Shown: positions 28,819 through 37,513, counted from the stretch's first letter. The stretch is 44,886 bases of DNA from an uncultured Acinetobacter sp. (GCF_947626835.1 NZ_CANQTS010000017.1:1-44886); one strand, 5' to 3'. The notes: a model not told the origin generated them from the letters alone. Translations and numbers: made by a program.

Positions 28819-28840
28819 ATTTGCCTTTGAGGCAAATTTT
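28819..28840 (+). terminator. Terminator after argS
   Basis: Perfect 8-bp arms ATTTGCCT / AGGCAAAT with a 3-nt loop, followed by TTT. It lies 6 bp after the argS stop codon. Confidence 0.75.
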
Positions 28841-28845
28841 AAAGT

Positions 28846-28918
28846 TTTACATCACGATGTAAACGATTGTTATGACATCGTGAAATCAAGGGCTTAAGGT
28901 TTGACTTTAGGCCCTTGA
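28846..28918 (+). other. Structured intergenic segment with competing hairpins
   Basis: Perfect 9-bp arms TCACGATGT / ACATCGTGA (28852-28860, 28875-28883) are followed by perfect 8-bp arms TCAAGGGC / GCCCTTGA (28886-28893, 28911-28918). A third pairing, TTTACAT / ATGTAAA (28846-28852, 28857-28863), competes with the first. It could be the leader of the SPOR-domain gene, an interspersed repeat, or further terminators. No known riboswitch was recognised. Confidence 0.45.
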
Positions 28919-28967
28919 ATCGTTACAAGTGGTTATCAACTCGATCTGCTTACAAAAGGAAATCTAC

Positions 28968-29567
28968 GTGTTTGGAAAAACGCAACGCGGTGTATCTGAA
29001 CGACCGAATCGGCAAAAAAAACCACTCATCCCAACATGGTTATGGATGTTAGTGGTCATTTTAATTCTGCTGTGTTTTGCTGTCGCATTGATGTTGTGGA
29101 AACCGTGGTCACCTGTACAGACCAAACCTCAAGTCACCACCGAATATAATCAAGAAGACACCAACAAAGATTACCGTTTTTATGAACTGTTGCCACAGCA
29201 ACAAGTCACCCCAATTCCAGATCAAGCTGTGCCTGAAACGCAAAGCAGCAGCAAAGTTGTGATTGTAGAGGCACCCGAAGCACCTGCATCTGAGGCAACC
29301 GCTAATCAAGCTGGCTTAATCAGCGCTGAAGAAGCCAAAAGCAGTTATATTTTACAAGTGCGCAGCTATAACGACCCCGATCAGGCTGATACACGCCGCG
29401 CTGAAATTATCTTAAATGGTTTATCGGCTGATATTTTAGAAATCCAAGAAAATGGCGAAACATGGTATCGGGTGATCTCAGGACCATATGACTCTCAAGA
29501 TGCGGCAATTAATGCTCAACAAACTCTACAACATAGCGGCATTGACTCAATTGTGGTTAAGCGCTAA
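28968..29567 (+). CDS. SPOR-domain membrane protein (FtsN-like)
   Basis: The protein has 199 residues from a GTG start at 28968, selected because AAAAGGAAA lies 6 bp before it. A short basic cytoplasmic N terminus (about 1-25) is followed by one membrane helix (about 26-48), a variable Gln/Pro/Glu-rich periplasmic linker (about 55-125) and a C-terminal SPOR domain (about 128-199, SYILQVRSYNDPDQAD...VISGPYDSQ). SPOR domains bind denuded septal peptidoglycan. The layout is that of FtsN, commonly located after argS in gammaproteobacteria. Assignment as FtsN itself is likely but not certain. Confidence 0.85.
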   Translation: MFGKTQRGVSERPNRQKKPLIPTWLWMLVVILILLCFAVALMLWKPWSPVQTKPQVTTEYNQEDTNKDYRFYELLPQQQVTPIPDQAVPETQSSSKVVIVEAPEAPASEATANQAGLISAEEAKSSYILQVRSYNDPDQADTRRAEIILNGLSADILEIQENGETWYRVISGPYDSQDAAINAQQTLQHSGIDSIVVKR

Positions 29568-29574
29568 AACTTAA

Positions 29575-29596
29575 GCGACCTAAAGGTCGCTTTTTT
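29575..29596 (+). terminator. Terminator after the SPOR-domain gene
   Basis: GCGACC-taaa-GGTCGC stem followed by T6, 8 bp past the stop codon. The T-run overlaps the stop of the convergent GST gene. Confidence 0.9.
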
Positions 29597-30251
29597 ATCT
29601 ATCTTGTTGTAAAGCTTGATCTTTGGCATAAGCACGTTGATAGGCAGGTCGGGCTTCAATACGCTGTACGTAGGCTTGAATATTGCCATATTGAGCCCCA
29701 AAACGTGTTGCCACTGCTTGTAAGCCAAAACTCATTTGAATATCAGCAAAAGAAAACTCACCAGCAAAATAAGCCTGCTGAGTTAAATAATCTTCTAAAT
29801 ATTCTAAATGCTCTTTTAAACGTGCGCTGAGTAAATTTTGCTTCACCCCTGTAAGCATCTTATCTACAGTATGTTGTAAAGCTTTCGGCAGCTTTTTGGG
29901 TGCCTCATTCATGGCAAAGGTCATTAATAACAATGGCATAAGTGAGCCTTCGGCATAATGCATCCAGTAACGATAGGCGAGTGCTGGTGTTGGCTGTTGC
30001 GGCTTAAATTGCTCGTCTACATCATAATATTGTTGTAGATATTCTAAAATTGCAGCAGATTCGGCAATTGTATATTCACCATCGGTGAGTATCGGTGCTT
30101 TACCTAAAGGGTGAATATTTTTAAGTTGGGCAGGTGCGGCAAAATTACTGAGGCGTTGATAAAATTTAACCTCGTAATCCAGTTGTAATTCTTCTAAAGC
30201 CCATAGAATCCGTAATGAGCGTGATTGTTCTAAGTGGTGTAAGCAGATCAT
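29595..30251 (-). CDS. Glutathione S-transferase family protein
   Basis: Protein of 218 residues with an N-terminal thioredoxin-like GST domain (about 2-80, including the conserved cis-Pro in GKAPILTD and the ESAAILEYL segment) and a C-terminal all-helical domain (about 90-210). The N terminus (ICLHHLEQSRSLRILWALEEL) resembles bacterial GSTs in which a Ser activates glutathione. The substrate is unknown. It is monocistronic and converges with the SPOR-domain gene. Confidence 0.9.
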   Translation of the reverse strand: MICLHHLEQSRSLRILWALEELQLDYEVKFYQRLSNFAAPAQLKNIHPLGKAPILTDGEYTIAESAAILEYLQQYYDVDEQFKPQQPTPALAYRYWMHYAEGSLMPLLLMTFAMNEAPKKLPKALQHTVDKMLTGVKQNLLSARLKEHLEYLEDYLTQQAYFAGEFSFADIQMSFGLQAVATRFGAQYGNIQAYVQRIEARPAYQRAYAKDQALQQDR

Positions 30252-30356
30252 CTCAACATTCCAGTTATGGTCTTACATAAAATATAACGAGCTTTGCTTA
30301 AGAAAATCTGCCTCAGTTACATAAAGGCTATGAGATCGCGCATAGCCTTAACAGTC

Positions 30357-31304
30357 TCATTTACTGGCACGCATCCGTTCAGGTAATACAGGCGCTTCTA
30401 GACGTGGGCCTTCATAGGCCGGAATACTGCCAAAACGTGAATGACCTTCAACCCACTGTTGACGTGCTTCGGCCAGCTCTTCTTGGGTACGACCAACAAA
30501 ATTCCACCATAATAAAATTGGCGACTCAAACGGCACGCCACCTAATAACAAGACACGACTATTGGCAGCTAAATCCAGCTTAAGTTCAGTTAAGCCTGGT
30601 TCAGCAAATAAGAAGTTATCATCATTAAGTTCATGCCCATGAATACTTGCTTCACCCTCTAACACCATAAATCCGTACTCAAAGCGTGGATTAAGGCTTA
30701 AAGTGCTACTTGTGGCAGCTTTTGATGTTAAATCTACGCCTAACAATTCGCTGTGTACTTTTACCGGCGATGTGGTATATAAGAAATCCCCCACCAACAC
30801 CGTAAATTCAATACCATCTTTCATCACCACAGGCAATTCTGGGTAATGATCAAAACGTGGTGCAATATTACGTTTATCATCCGGCAATGCAATCCACAAC
30901 TGAGCTGCGTGCATTTGGGTTTCATGGTCTGGTGCCACTTCGGTATGCGAAATACCATAACCTGCGGTCATCAAATTGACTTGTTTTGGACGAATCAGTT
31001 GTTTTGAGCCAACGCTATCATCATGCAACATGGTGCCATCAATCATCCAAGTAAAGGTTTGCAAACCAATATGCGGATGTGGCCCAACGTCTAAACCATC
31101 GCCTTGTGGGAAATGTACTGGCCCTGCATGATCTAAGAAACACCATGCGCCAATCATACGTTTTTCGCGGCTGGGTAAAGCGCGTTTAATCACTGTGCCC
31201 TGCCCAATTTCAGCACGGCGTAAGGTAAACGTTTGAATAAATTGATTTACATATTTTGCGCAATCATCAGAATGCGAAATTTCGGTATAGCTGTTATTGG
31301 TCAT
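30357..31304 (-). CDS. Pirin family protein (bicupin)
   Basis: Second pirin of the window, 315 residues. The metal ligands HPH (VGPHPHIGLQT) and HxE (GISHTEVAPD) are intact. The C-terminal cupin includes VLLLGGVPFESPILLWWNFVGRT, common in pirins encoded near detoxification genes. It shares the fold but little sequence with the pirin at 9926, so the two are probably not recent duplicates. TTAGGA precedes the ATG. It is on the same strand as the Mrr-type gene but separated from it by a terminator. Confidence 0.88.
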   Translation of the reverse strand: MTNNSYTEISHSDDCAKYVNQFIQTFTLRRAEIGQGTVIKRALPSREKRMIGAWCFLDHAGPVHFPQGDGLDVGPHPHIGLQTFTWMIDGTMLHDDSVGSKQLIRPKQVNLMTAGYGISHTEVAPDHETQMHAAQLWIALPDDKRNIAPRFDHYPELPVVMKDGIEFTVLVGDFLYTTSPVKVHSELLGVDLTSKAATSSTLSLNPRFEYGFMVLEGEASIHGHELNDDNFLFAEPGLTELKLDLAANSRVLLLGGVPFESPILLWWNFVGRTQEELAEARQQWVEGHSRFGSIPAYEGPRLEAPVLPERMRASK

Positions 31305-31418
31305 GACACATCCTAAATGTTGCTGTGACTAGATTCTAATTCCTGTAAGGCTACGAAGCCATATATGATTTGATACGCTAAATCCTATGGGTAGGACAAG
31401 CCTATTTTTATTTGGTAA

Positions 31419-31442
31419 CAAAAAAGAGTCTTATAAGGCTCT
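31419..31442 (-). terminator. Terminator of the Mrr-type gene
   Basis: Hairpin AGAG...CTTA/TAAG...CTCT (31425-31442) overlapping the stop codon, followed by T7 on the minus strand (31425-31419). Confidence 0.7.
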
Positions 31443-32373
31443 AAAAATTATCTTCATCAAATCGATCTTGGTCGATTTTGTAAATGTGAAAACTCCGCTC
31501 AATTTGCACACCTAAACCAAATTCAATCATGAGTGATGTTAGTAAGTTTCCATTAACTAAAACTATATCTGAATTTTTAGCGGTTTCTCTGGCTCCACTA
31601 CTAAAATCAGATGTTGTAATGAAAACACCTTTCTTAGCCTTTTTATCTGTCAAAGCCCCTAAAAATTTATGAATTTCTGGTCTATGAACAGTTTGCTCCC
31701 AACGTTTGGCTTGAATGTAAATTTTATCGAGTCCTAAACGATCTTCACTGATTACACCATCAATACCACCATCGTTGGTTTTACCAATAGCTTGTGCAGC
31801 ATCTTGATGTGAACCGCCGTATCCCATTGCCACAAGAAGATCAACCACTAATCTTTCAAAGAATGAAGGCGTTTTTTCCTTCACCATATTCAATAAATCA
31901 CTTTTTAAATTTGTTAGTAATAATTCAGTCGTGTTTTGAATAGTTTCTTCTGGAGTTTGTGTCTCAAGATACTCTCTATGATGATCATTATTCATTGGTA
32001 CTTTTAAATCATTTTCATCGCTTTGCTTACCCCCAAATTTAAAATCATTAAATCCATCAAACTGAGATAAGAAATTATTTGTGATTGCATTCAAGTTGTC
32101 CAAATCAATAGTCTTACCTAAGCTACTAATTTCACAATATGCTCTTTTAGGTTGCGTAATTAATCCCGCTTTCACTAGATAAGTTTTCGCCCAAGCGACA
32201 CGATCTTTAAAAATGTTTTTCCCACTCGGTAATGCTTTTTGGAGACCTTCTTCAGGGAGCTTTGATCTTTTAGCTAAAATTACAGCTGCATCTGAAATTT
32301 TAATTGGCTCATTTAGCCCGGACAACAATTTCATTAAAGGCAACATTAACTGATCATAAGTAGGTAGTGACAT
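31441..32373 (-). CDS. Mrr-type restriction endonuclease
   Basis: Protein of 310 residues with an N-terminal winged-helix Mrr_N domain (about 6-92) and a C-terminal PD-(D/E)xK nuclease domain of the Mrr_cat type (about 165-285). The catalytic set is visible: Glu173, Asp205 in GGIDG, and the Gln-x-Lys pair Q221/K223 in YIQAKRW. Mrr enzymes are type IV restriction nucleases that cut methylated DNA. No methylase or specificity gene is adjacent, so it acts alone. It sits between guaA and a pirin gene with terminators on both sides and is somewhat more AT-rich than guaA, suggesting a defence-gene insertion. The target modification is unknown. Confidence 0.9.
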   Translation of the reverse strand: MSLPTYDQLMLPLMKLLSGLNEPIKISDAAVILAKRSKLPEEGLQKALPSGKNIFKDRVAWAKTYLVKAGLITQPKRAYCEISSLGKTIDLDNLNAITNNFLSQFDGFNDFKFGGKQSDENDLKVPMNNDHHREYLETQTPEETIQNTTELLLTNLKSDLLNMVKEKTPSFFERLVVDLLVAMGYGGSHQDAAQAIGKTNDGGIDGVISEDRLGLDKIYIQAKRWEQTVHRPEIHKFLGALTDKKAKKGVFITTSDFSSGARETAKNSDIVLVNGNLLTSLMIEFGLGVQIERSFHIYKIDQDRFDEDNF

Positions 32374-32414
32374 ATCATTCTTAATAAAGTCTTCTTTTGA
32401 TTAATTATAAGCGT

Positions 32415-32442
32415 AAAAAAGGACGCCTAAGCGTCCTTTTTT
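32415..32442 (-). terminator. Terminator of guaA
   Basis: GGACGC-ctaa-GCGTCC stem flanked by A6 and T6. It lies 24 bp past the guaA stop on the minus strand and could also act in the other direction. Confidence 0.92.
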
Positions 32443-32446
32443 ACTG

Positions 32447-32470
32447 AATAATTTCCGTCAGGAAATTATT
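32447..32470 (-). repeat. Perfect inverted repeat at the guaA stop codon
   Basis: Ten-bp perfect arms AATAATTTCC / GGAAATTATT with a 4-nt loop, overlapping the guaA stop and lying 4 bp before its terminator. It may stabilise the 3' end of the mRNA. Confidence 0.6.
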
Positions 32471-34034
32471 CCCATTCAATTGTTGCAGGTGGTTTACTTG
32501 AAACGTCATATACCACACGAGAAACATCAGCAATTTCGTTCATGATACGTGTCGAGATTTTATCTACAAGATCATACGGAAGATGCGCAAAACGTGCCGT
32601 CATAAAGTCTACTGTTTCAACAGCACGAAGTGCAATCACCCATGCATAACGACGACCATCACCGACAACACCCACCGATTTAACAGGTTGGAATACCGCG
32701 AATGCTTGTGCAGTTTTATCGTACCAACCGCTTGCGCGAAGTTCTTGCATAAAGATGTCATCTGCTAAACGTAAAATGTCAGCATATTCTTTTTTCACTT
32801 CACCCAAAATACGTACACCTAGACCCGGACCTGGGAATGGGTGGCGATACAGCATTTCAAATGGTAGACCTAAAGTTGTACCTAAACGGCGCACTTCGTC
32901 TTTAAACAAGTCACGGATTGGTTCAACCAATTCAAAGGCTAAATCTTCTGGTAAACCACCCACGTTGTGGTGTGATTTAATCACATGCGCTTTACCATTT
33001 TTGGTTGCGGCAGATTCGATCACGTCTGGGTAAATCGTACCTTGTGCAAGGAAGTTTACGCCGTCTAACTTACGTGCTTCTTCAGCAAAAACTTCAATGA
33101 ATTCACGACCAATGATTTTACGTTTTTTCTCAGGATCAACTTCACCTGCAAGTGCAGATAAGAAACGCTCTTCAGCATCAGCACGAATCACACGGATACC
33201 CATGTTTTTGGCAAACATGTCCATCACTTGCTCGCCTTCGTTCAAACGCAATAAACCGTTATCTACGAATACGCAAGTCAATTGATCGCCAATTGCACGA
33301 TGAAGCAATGCAGCCACAACAGATGAATCAACACCACCTGAAAGACCTAATAATACTTTTTGATCACCAATTTGCGCGCGAAGTTGTTCAACACGTAAAT
33401 CAATAATGTTTTCAGAGTTCCAAAGCGCACGACAGCCACAGATTTTGTGCACAAAGTTAGACAGTAACTCAGCACCTTTAGCCGTGTGTGTAACTTCTGG
33501 GTGGAACTGAATGCCGTAGAAACGACGTGCTTCGTCAGATACCATCGCAAATGGGCAGCTTGGTGTGCTTGCAGTCACTTGGAAGCCTGTCGGAATGGCA
33601 GTCACTTTATCGCCATGACTCATCCATACTTTGAGCTTGTCGGCAGAATCTTCAAGATCACCAATCAATTGGTCACGTACTTGAATATCAACTTCTGCAT
33701 AACCAAATTCATGTACATCACCTGGCTCAACTTTACCGCCAAGCTGATGCGACATGGTTTGTAGACCGTAGCAAATACCAAGAACAGGAACACCTAGCTC
33801 AAACACAACTTGCGGTGCGCGTGGGCTACCATCAACGTAAACGCTTTCAGGGCCACCTGAAAGAATAATACCGTTTGGATTAAAAGCACGAATGTCTTCT
33901 TCAGACATATCAAACGCATACATTTCTGAATAAACGCCAGCTTCACGTACACGACGTGCGATAAGCTGACTATATTGAGAACCGAAGTCCAAAATCAGGA
34001 TACGATCTTCAGTAATTTGGGTATTGGTAGTCAT
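32466..34034 (-). CDS. guaA: GMP synthase (glutamine-hydrolysing)
   Basis: Converts XMP to GMP using ATP and glutamine, the last step of GMP synthesis. It has 522 residues. The class I glutamine amidotransferase domain comes first (about 1-200, with LGICYGLQ containing the nucleophile Cys and GIQFHPEV containing the His/Glu). The ATP-pyrophosphatase domain follows ([12 protein letters not shown]-loop), then the dimerisation domain ending in PPATIEWE. The ATG at 34034 is used; a TTG three codons earlier is unlikely. guaB is not adjacent. The identification is secure. Confidence 0.98.
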   Translation of the reverse strand: MTTNTQITEDRILILDFGSQYSQLIARRVREAGVYSEMYAFDMSEEDIRAFNPNGIILSGGPESVYVDGSPRAPQVVFELGVPVLGICYGLQTMSHQLGGKVEPGDVHEFGYAEVDIQVRDQLIGDLEDSADKLKVWMSHGDKVTAIPTGFQVTASTPSCPFAMVSDEARRFYGIQFHPEVTHTAKGAELLSNFVHKICGCRALWNSENIIDLRVEQLRAQIGDQKVLLGLSGGVDSSVVAALLHRAIGDQLTCVFVDNGLLRLNEGEQVMDMFAKNMGIRVIRADAEERFLSALAGEVDPEKKRKIIGREFIEVFAEEARKLDGVNFLAQGTIYPDVIESAATKNGKAHVIKSHHNVGGLPEDLAFELVEPIRDLFKDEVRRLGTTLGLPFEMLYRHPFPGPGLGVRILGEVKKEYADILRLADDIFMQELRASGWYDKTAQAFAVFQPVKSVGVVGDGRRYAWVIALRAVETVDFMTARFAHLPYDLVDKISTRIMNEIADVSRVVYDVSSKPPATIEWE

Positions 34035-34117
34035 GGCAAACAACTATGCAGGCAACGAATATAAGCGCGCTATTCTAGCATTTTTCCAACGATTAGACAC
34101 ACTATTCAGATTAGGTG

Positions 34118-34150
34118 AAAAACTAAACTGGATATTTTTATCCAGTTTAG
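34118..34150 (-). terminator. Terminator of the BOF-protein gene
   Basis: Perfect 12-bp arms CTAAACTGGATA / TATCCAGTTTAG (34123-34150) with a T4 loop on the plus strand, followed on the minus strand by T5. It lies 36 bp past the stop codon. Confidence 0.9.
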
Positions 34151-34185
34151 GGCTAGATCTTAGGACAAATTGAATTTTTTGCTGC

Positions 34186-34548
34186 TTATTTCAGCCGCTC
34201 AATTTTAATTACTTCAATATCAGTAGGCTTAGAACGATGCGTGTCCACTTCTCCCATTACTCTAATACGGTCACCTGCTTTTAGCTGCATCGGTTGCCAC
34301 AAGTCATCATCTATATCCAACATAATGCTGCCTGTTGCATCTTTAAACTCAAACTCCTCGCCTGCTACATGACGTACGATACTGCCAGTTAATGAGACAC
34401 CTGTTTCATCTTTTAGTGTTTTAGCTTTGGCGACGGTGACTGAGTTTTTAGCCGCTTCTTTGAGTAAAGCTTGGTCTGTTTTTGCAAATACCATTGGGCT
34501 TGCAGCAAGTGCCATAGCCACCGTTAGCGCTGTGATTATTTTTTTCAT
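34186..34548 (-). CDS. BOF/YgiW-YdeI family stress protein
   Basis: Periplasmic protein of 120 residues with a signal peptide (1-22, VFA-KTD) and a bacterial OB-fold (BOF) domain (about 35-118). The family segment VSLTGSIVRHVAGEEFEFKD and then ATGSIMLDIDDDLW are present. E. coli YgiW and YdeI relatives affect tolerance to stress such as peroxide and antimicrobial peptides; the ligand is unknown. GAGGT precedes the ATG. It is monocistronic with a strong terminator. Confidence 0.87.
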   Translation of the reverse strand: MKKIITALTVAMALAASPMVFAKTDQALLKEAAKNSVTVAKAKTLKDETGVSLTGSIVRHVAGEEFEFKDATGSIMLDIDDDLWQPMQLKAGDRIRVMGEVDTHRSKPTDIEVIKIERLK

Positions 34549-34745
34549 GCTTACCTCTATTGTTTATATTTTGGTCATTTTATTGTAAAGAGCCAATCCA
34601 TATATATTGTAATTTTTGGTGGTATTTGCGCATTGCTTGAACGTGTGATTGAGAAGTTAAAGCCAAGGCAAATTATTGCTTTTAACTGCTGACTTTCAGC
34701 TTTTAGACTGTTAGCATTTGCGCAAACTTTCGCTTGTTGCTGCCC

Positions 34746-35384
34746 ATGGAATTGCTCGATTTTATTTTACATGTCGATGATCATTTGCTCGAATTCATCA
34801 CCAATTATGGGATATGGATTTATGGCATTTTATTCTTAATTATTTTTGTCGAAACAGGTTTAGTGGTCATGCCATTCTTACCGGGCGACAGTTTATTGTT
34901 TGCAGCAGGTGCTCTTGCGGCATCTACAGGGGCGATGAATCCTTGGGTGCTGATTCCATTACTGTTTGTGGCAGCGGTTTTGGGGGATACTTTAAATTAT
35001 CATATTGGTAAATATATTGGCCCACGTGTATTTGAAATCGAATCACGTTTTATTAATAAAAAACATTTATACGCTACGCAAAAATTCTTTGATAAACATG
35101 GTGGAAAAACCATTATTTTTGCGCGTTTTGTACCGTTTGCACGTACCTTTGCACCCTTTGTAGCAGGTGCTGGCAGCATGAATTATAAGTATTTTTTAAC
35201 CTATAACGTGGTGGGTGCTGCCATTTGGATTAGCTCATTTGTGATTTTAGGCTATGTCTTTGGTAACTTACCGATTGTAAAAGATAACTTCACTTACTTA
35301 ATTTTTGGCATCATTATTTTAAGTGTATTACCCGGGGTGATTGGTTTTATCCGTCAAAAATTCTTTAATAAAAATTTAGCTTAA
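34746..35384 (+). CDS. DedA family membrane protein
   Basis: Inner-membrane protein of 212 residues with about five hydrophobic helices. The DedA signature ETGLVVMPFLPGDSLLF and the second signature FARFVPFARTFAPFVAGAGSM are both intact. DedA proteins take part in envelope integrity and lipid (undecaprenyl phosphate or phospholipid) translocation; the exact cargo here is not known. The ATG at 34746 is chosen over an upstream TTG. No strong ribosome site was seen. It overlaps the convergent LysE-like gene by 4 bp at the stop codons. Confidence 0.9.
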   Translation: MELLDFILHVDDHLLEFITNYGIWIYGILFLIIFVETGLVVMPFLPGDSLLFAAGALAASTGAMNPWVLIPLLFVAAVLGDTLNYHIGKYIGPRVFEIESRFINKKHLYATQKFFDKHGGKTIIFARFVPFARTFAPFVAGAGSMNYKYFLTYNVVGAAIWISSFVILGYVFGNLPIVKDNFTYLIFGIIILSVLPGVIGFIRQKFFNKNLA

Positions 35385-35971
35385 AGTAAGCCAATTAAAA
35401 CAGGCAAGACACATACCACCAGCAATACTGCCGATCCTTTATATAAGCGATCGGCATTTTTTTGGCTATTGTCAGGATTGAGTAATGCCCGTCCAAAACA
35501 CATCCAAAAAAAAGCAGTCGGAATTAAAATAATACTAAAAAAACTAAATACGCGCAGTGCAATAGAGGGATGCTCCCAAGTTTGCATGGGAAAAATACCC
35601 GCGGCAAACAGTAAAGCTTTAGGGTTTTTTAAGGTGGCAAAAAATAACTGATATAACTTAATTGCGGGATGAGTTTGGCTATGCTTTTCCAAATGTTTGG
35701 CTTGCCATAAATAAAATGCCCAGATGAGGGTATATAAGCTACTTCCAATATGTGCAATCAAATTAATTTTCGGCCAAATGGGCTGCATTAAATGAATAAA
35801 TAAAGCCCATAAACCAATCGCATAAGCATAGCCTGCCAACTGTATAGGCACGTACAAACTGGTTTTGGCAATGCCTTGCTGATGCGCACAACTGGCCAAC
35901 AAAGCATTGGTTGGCCCCGGAATCATCAGCACAGCAAATACTGCAACAAGAAAAAACCAATTCTCTAGCAT
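35381..35971 (-). CDS. LysE family exporter
   Basis: Protein of 196 residues with about six hydrophobic helices. The N-terminal MIPGPTNALLAS segment replaces the usual PGP-rich LysE motif, and FFATLKNPKALLFAAGIFP is the second family motif. It is distinct from the LysE/RhtB protein at 23136. The transported substrate is unknown. GGATAAAG precedes the ATG. Its stop overlaps that of dedA. Confidence 0.85.
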   Translation of the reverse strand: MLENWFFLVAVFAVLMIPGPTNALLASCAHQQGIAKTSLYVPIQLAGYAYAIGLWALFIHLMQPIWPKINLIAHIGSSLYTLIWAFYLWQAKHLEKHSQTHPAIKLYQLFFATLKNPKALLFAAGIFPMQTWEHPSIALRVFSFFSIILIPTAFFWMCFGRALLNPDNSQKNADRLYKGSAVLLVVCVLPVLIGLL

Positions 35972-36026
35972 GCTTTATCCTTAAATTGATCTAGAGCATT
36001 CAAATCCTTATGAATGCCAAGTCTTA

Positions 36027-36422
36027 TTATTTTTGTGGTTGACGAATCAACAATGGGCAGTTTTTAAATTTTGCCGCTTGCGCAATCGCTTCTTGCTGAC
36101 CCAATAAACGTGCCTCTTCTGTACGTTTGGTATTGCTTGATTGTCCCATATTGACTGAGATATTAGGTGCTAGCCCCCAACCGCCACGGCTGCCCCAACC
36201 ACCACCTAAACCAATACCCACACCCATACCCGTACGTTTAGGTGTTTCTACACCATTGGCAATATAGTCAGCAATGCGGTTATATTCACTTTGCAATTGT
36301 GAGCAGGTCAGTGCTTGATATTGGGTAGGTGAAACGTAAATTGGTTTGACCGCAGAAGAACATGCACTAAGCCACATTGTAGTCAGCACGAGCATGCCAA
36401 GTGTTAATTTTTTCATACCCAT
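36027..36422 (-). CDS. Putative lipoprotein, Gly-rich
   Basis: Protein of about 131 residues with a lipobox (LSAC, Cys near residue 21), so it is expected to be lipid-anchored. The mature part has a helical segment (QYQALTCSQLQSEYNRIADY), a central Gly-rich stretch (GMGVGIGLGGGWGSRGGWG) and a short helix near the C terminus. The CSQL...N-R pattern is common in small proteobacterial lipoproteins, but function is unknown. The true start may be the second ATG (MKKLTLG). The region before the start holds two palindromes. Confidence 0.75.
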   Translation of the reverse strand: MGMKKLTLGMLVLTTMWLSACSSAVKPIYVSPTQYQALTCSQLQSEYNRIADYIANGVETPKRTGMGVGIGLGGGWGSRGGWGLAPNISVNMGQSSNTKRTEEARLLGQQEAIAQAAKFKNCPLLIRQPQK

Positions 36423-36438
36423 CTCAAGATTAAATATC

Positions 36439-36481
36439 GTTCAAGCTATTGAACAATGATTAGCCAATTGCCGTCAATTGG
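36439..36481 (-). promoter_or_regulatory. Two adjacent palindromes upstream of the Gly-rich lipoprotein gene
   Basis: GTTCAA-gcta-TTGAAC (36439-36454) and CCAATTG-ccgt-CAATTGG (36464-36481), both perfect with 4-bp spacers and centres 26 bp apart. They lie 17-60 bp upstream of the start codon. They could be operators or hairpins at the end of the sirB mRNA. No known consensus was recognised. Confidence 0.35.
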
Positions 36482-36542
36482 GTTTATTTTATTGACCGAG
36501 CTTTTATTCAATATGCTAGTGAGGATTTAAGCCATAAAAGTT

Positions 36543-36932
36543 TTAAAATACAGGCTTAATCATCACTAAACCAATTAAGGATAGCAGCGCTACTACCGCA
36601 AGCATCATACCAGCACGGCGTTGGGTTAATAACAACTGAGGATCTTGTTTAAAAGCTTTGCTTAAAGAAGACAGCATCACAAAAAACAGCACCACTTTGG
36701 CATAAAACCATGGCTCAACCGCAAAATCCTTTAAATACAAAGCTACTAAACCGGTGATCACAACAAAAGTGACCGAAAAATGCTGTAAGCCGACCAACAA
36801 TTTACGTGCTACAGGATTAGGCTGTTCGCCCTGTACACCAACCAATAAAGTTGCAGCACGTGCAAACACCACCAAAATCAGTAGGCTTGCCAGACTCATA
36901 TGTACAATTTTAATGATTAATTGAGTATCCAT
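36543..36932 (-). CDS. SirB family membrane protein
   Basis: Small inner-membrane protein of 129 residues with four hydrophobic helices, matching the SirB2-like family (named after a Salmonella invasion-gene regulator, role unclear). An early helix carries IIKIVHMSLASLLI, typical of the family. It lies 8 bp after the bolA stop and is almost certainly cotranscribed with it. AAGGTGAT precedes the ATG. Confidence 0.8.
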   Translation of the reverse strand: MDTQLIIKIVHMSLASLLILVVFARAATLLVGVQGEQPNPVARKLLVGLQHFSVTFVVITGLVALYLKDFAVEPWFYAKVVLFFVMLSSLSKAFKQDPQLLLTQRRAGMMLAVVALLSLIGLVMIKPVF

Positions 36933-36940
36933 ACATCACC

Positions 36941-37246
36941 TTAAGTTTTGGGTGCATGAGCACATTCAGGGCTTGATGTATCTTGACCTTGCCACTCATC
37001 TGCCACAAAAGCGTGAATCGCTAAAGCATGGATATTCCCAGGACTGAGTAAATCTCCCACTGCTGCATAAATTTTTTGATGACGCTGTACTAAACGTAAA
37101 CTTGCAAATACATCACTAACAATCACAACTTTAAAATGTGATTCTTTGCCTGGATAATAGCCACCGTGTCCTGAGGATTCATTCACGACTTGTAAATAGC
37201 TAGGTTGCAGCGTGTTTAAGCGCTCACGTAATTGCTGTTCTAACAT
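36941..37246 (-). CDS. BolA family protein
   Basis: Protein of 101 residues with the BolA fold (about 1-85). The family segments SSGHGGYYPGKESHFKVVIVS and HALAIHAF are clear, the latter including the His implicated in binding Fe-S clusters with monothiol glutaredoxins. E. coli BolA acts as a morphogene and transcription factor, while BolA/IbaG types handle Fe-S clusters; which role applies here is not known. The short C-terminal tail contains Cys and acidic residues. It heads a two-gene unit with sirB. Confidence 0.9.
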   Translation of the reverse strand: MLEQQLRERLNTLQPSYLQVVNESSGHGGYYPGKESHFKVVIVSDVFASLRLVQRHQKIYAAVGDLLSPGNIHALAIHAFVADEWQGQDTSSPECAHAPKT

Positions 37247-37402
37247 GATGTAAACCTTTATTTAAATTCAATTTAAGTATAGCGTGCTTCGCTAAAAAGC
37301 TATAGTGACGGGTTTTTTAAGCCTATTTAAGTCAAAAATTTAAAAAAATCGGCCAAATTGCTTTAATTTTATGCAATCAAACTGATCAATCATAAAAAGT
37401 AG

Positions 37403-37430
37403 TTGACCTAAATTTTTCCTTCTGTATTAT
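37403..37430 (+). promoter_or_regulatory. Promoter of the tRNA-Gly cluster
   Basis: -35 TTGACC (37403-37408), a 16-bp spacer and -10 TATTAT (37425-37430), five of six matches in each box. The first tRNA begins 11 bp after the -10. Confidence 0.75.
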
Positions 37431-37440
37431 ACGTAGCCAT

Positions 37441-37513
37441 GCGGGAATAGCTCAGTTGGTAGAGCATAACCTTGCCAAGGTTGGGGTCGGGAGTTCGAGT
37501 CTCCTTTCCCGCT
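37441..37513 (+). tRNA. tRNA-Gly (GCC), copy 1
   Basis: Full cloverleaf: acceptor GCGGGAA/TTCCCGC, D arm GCTC...GAGC, anticodon loop TTGCCAA (anticodon GCC), and T arm GGGAG TTCGAGT CTCCT. Discriminator base T. The sequence after it is CAA, so the CCA end is not fully encoded, unlike copies 2 and 3, and would have to be added by CCA-adding enzyme. Confidence 0.97.

Noticed and set aside
31441..32373. Part of a complete restriction-modification or multi-gene defence system
   Set aside because: No methylase, specificity subunit or other defence gene lies beside it; neighbours are guaA and a pirin gene.
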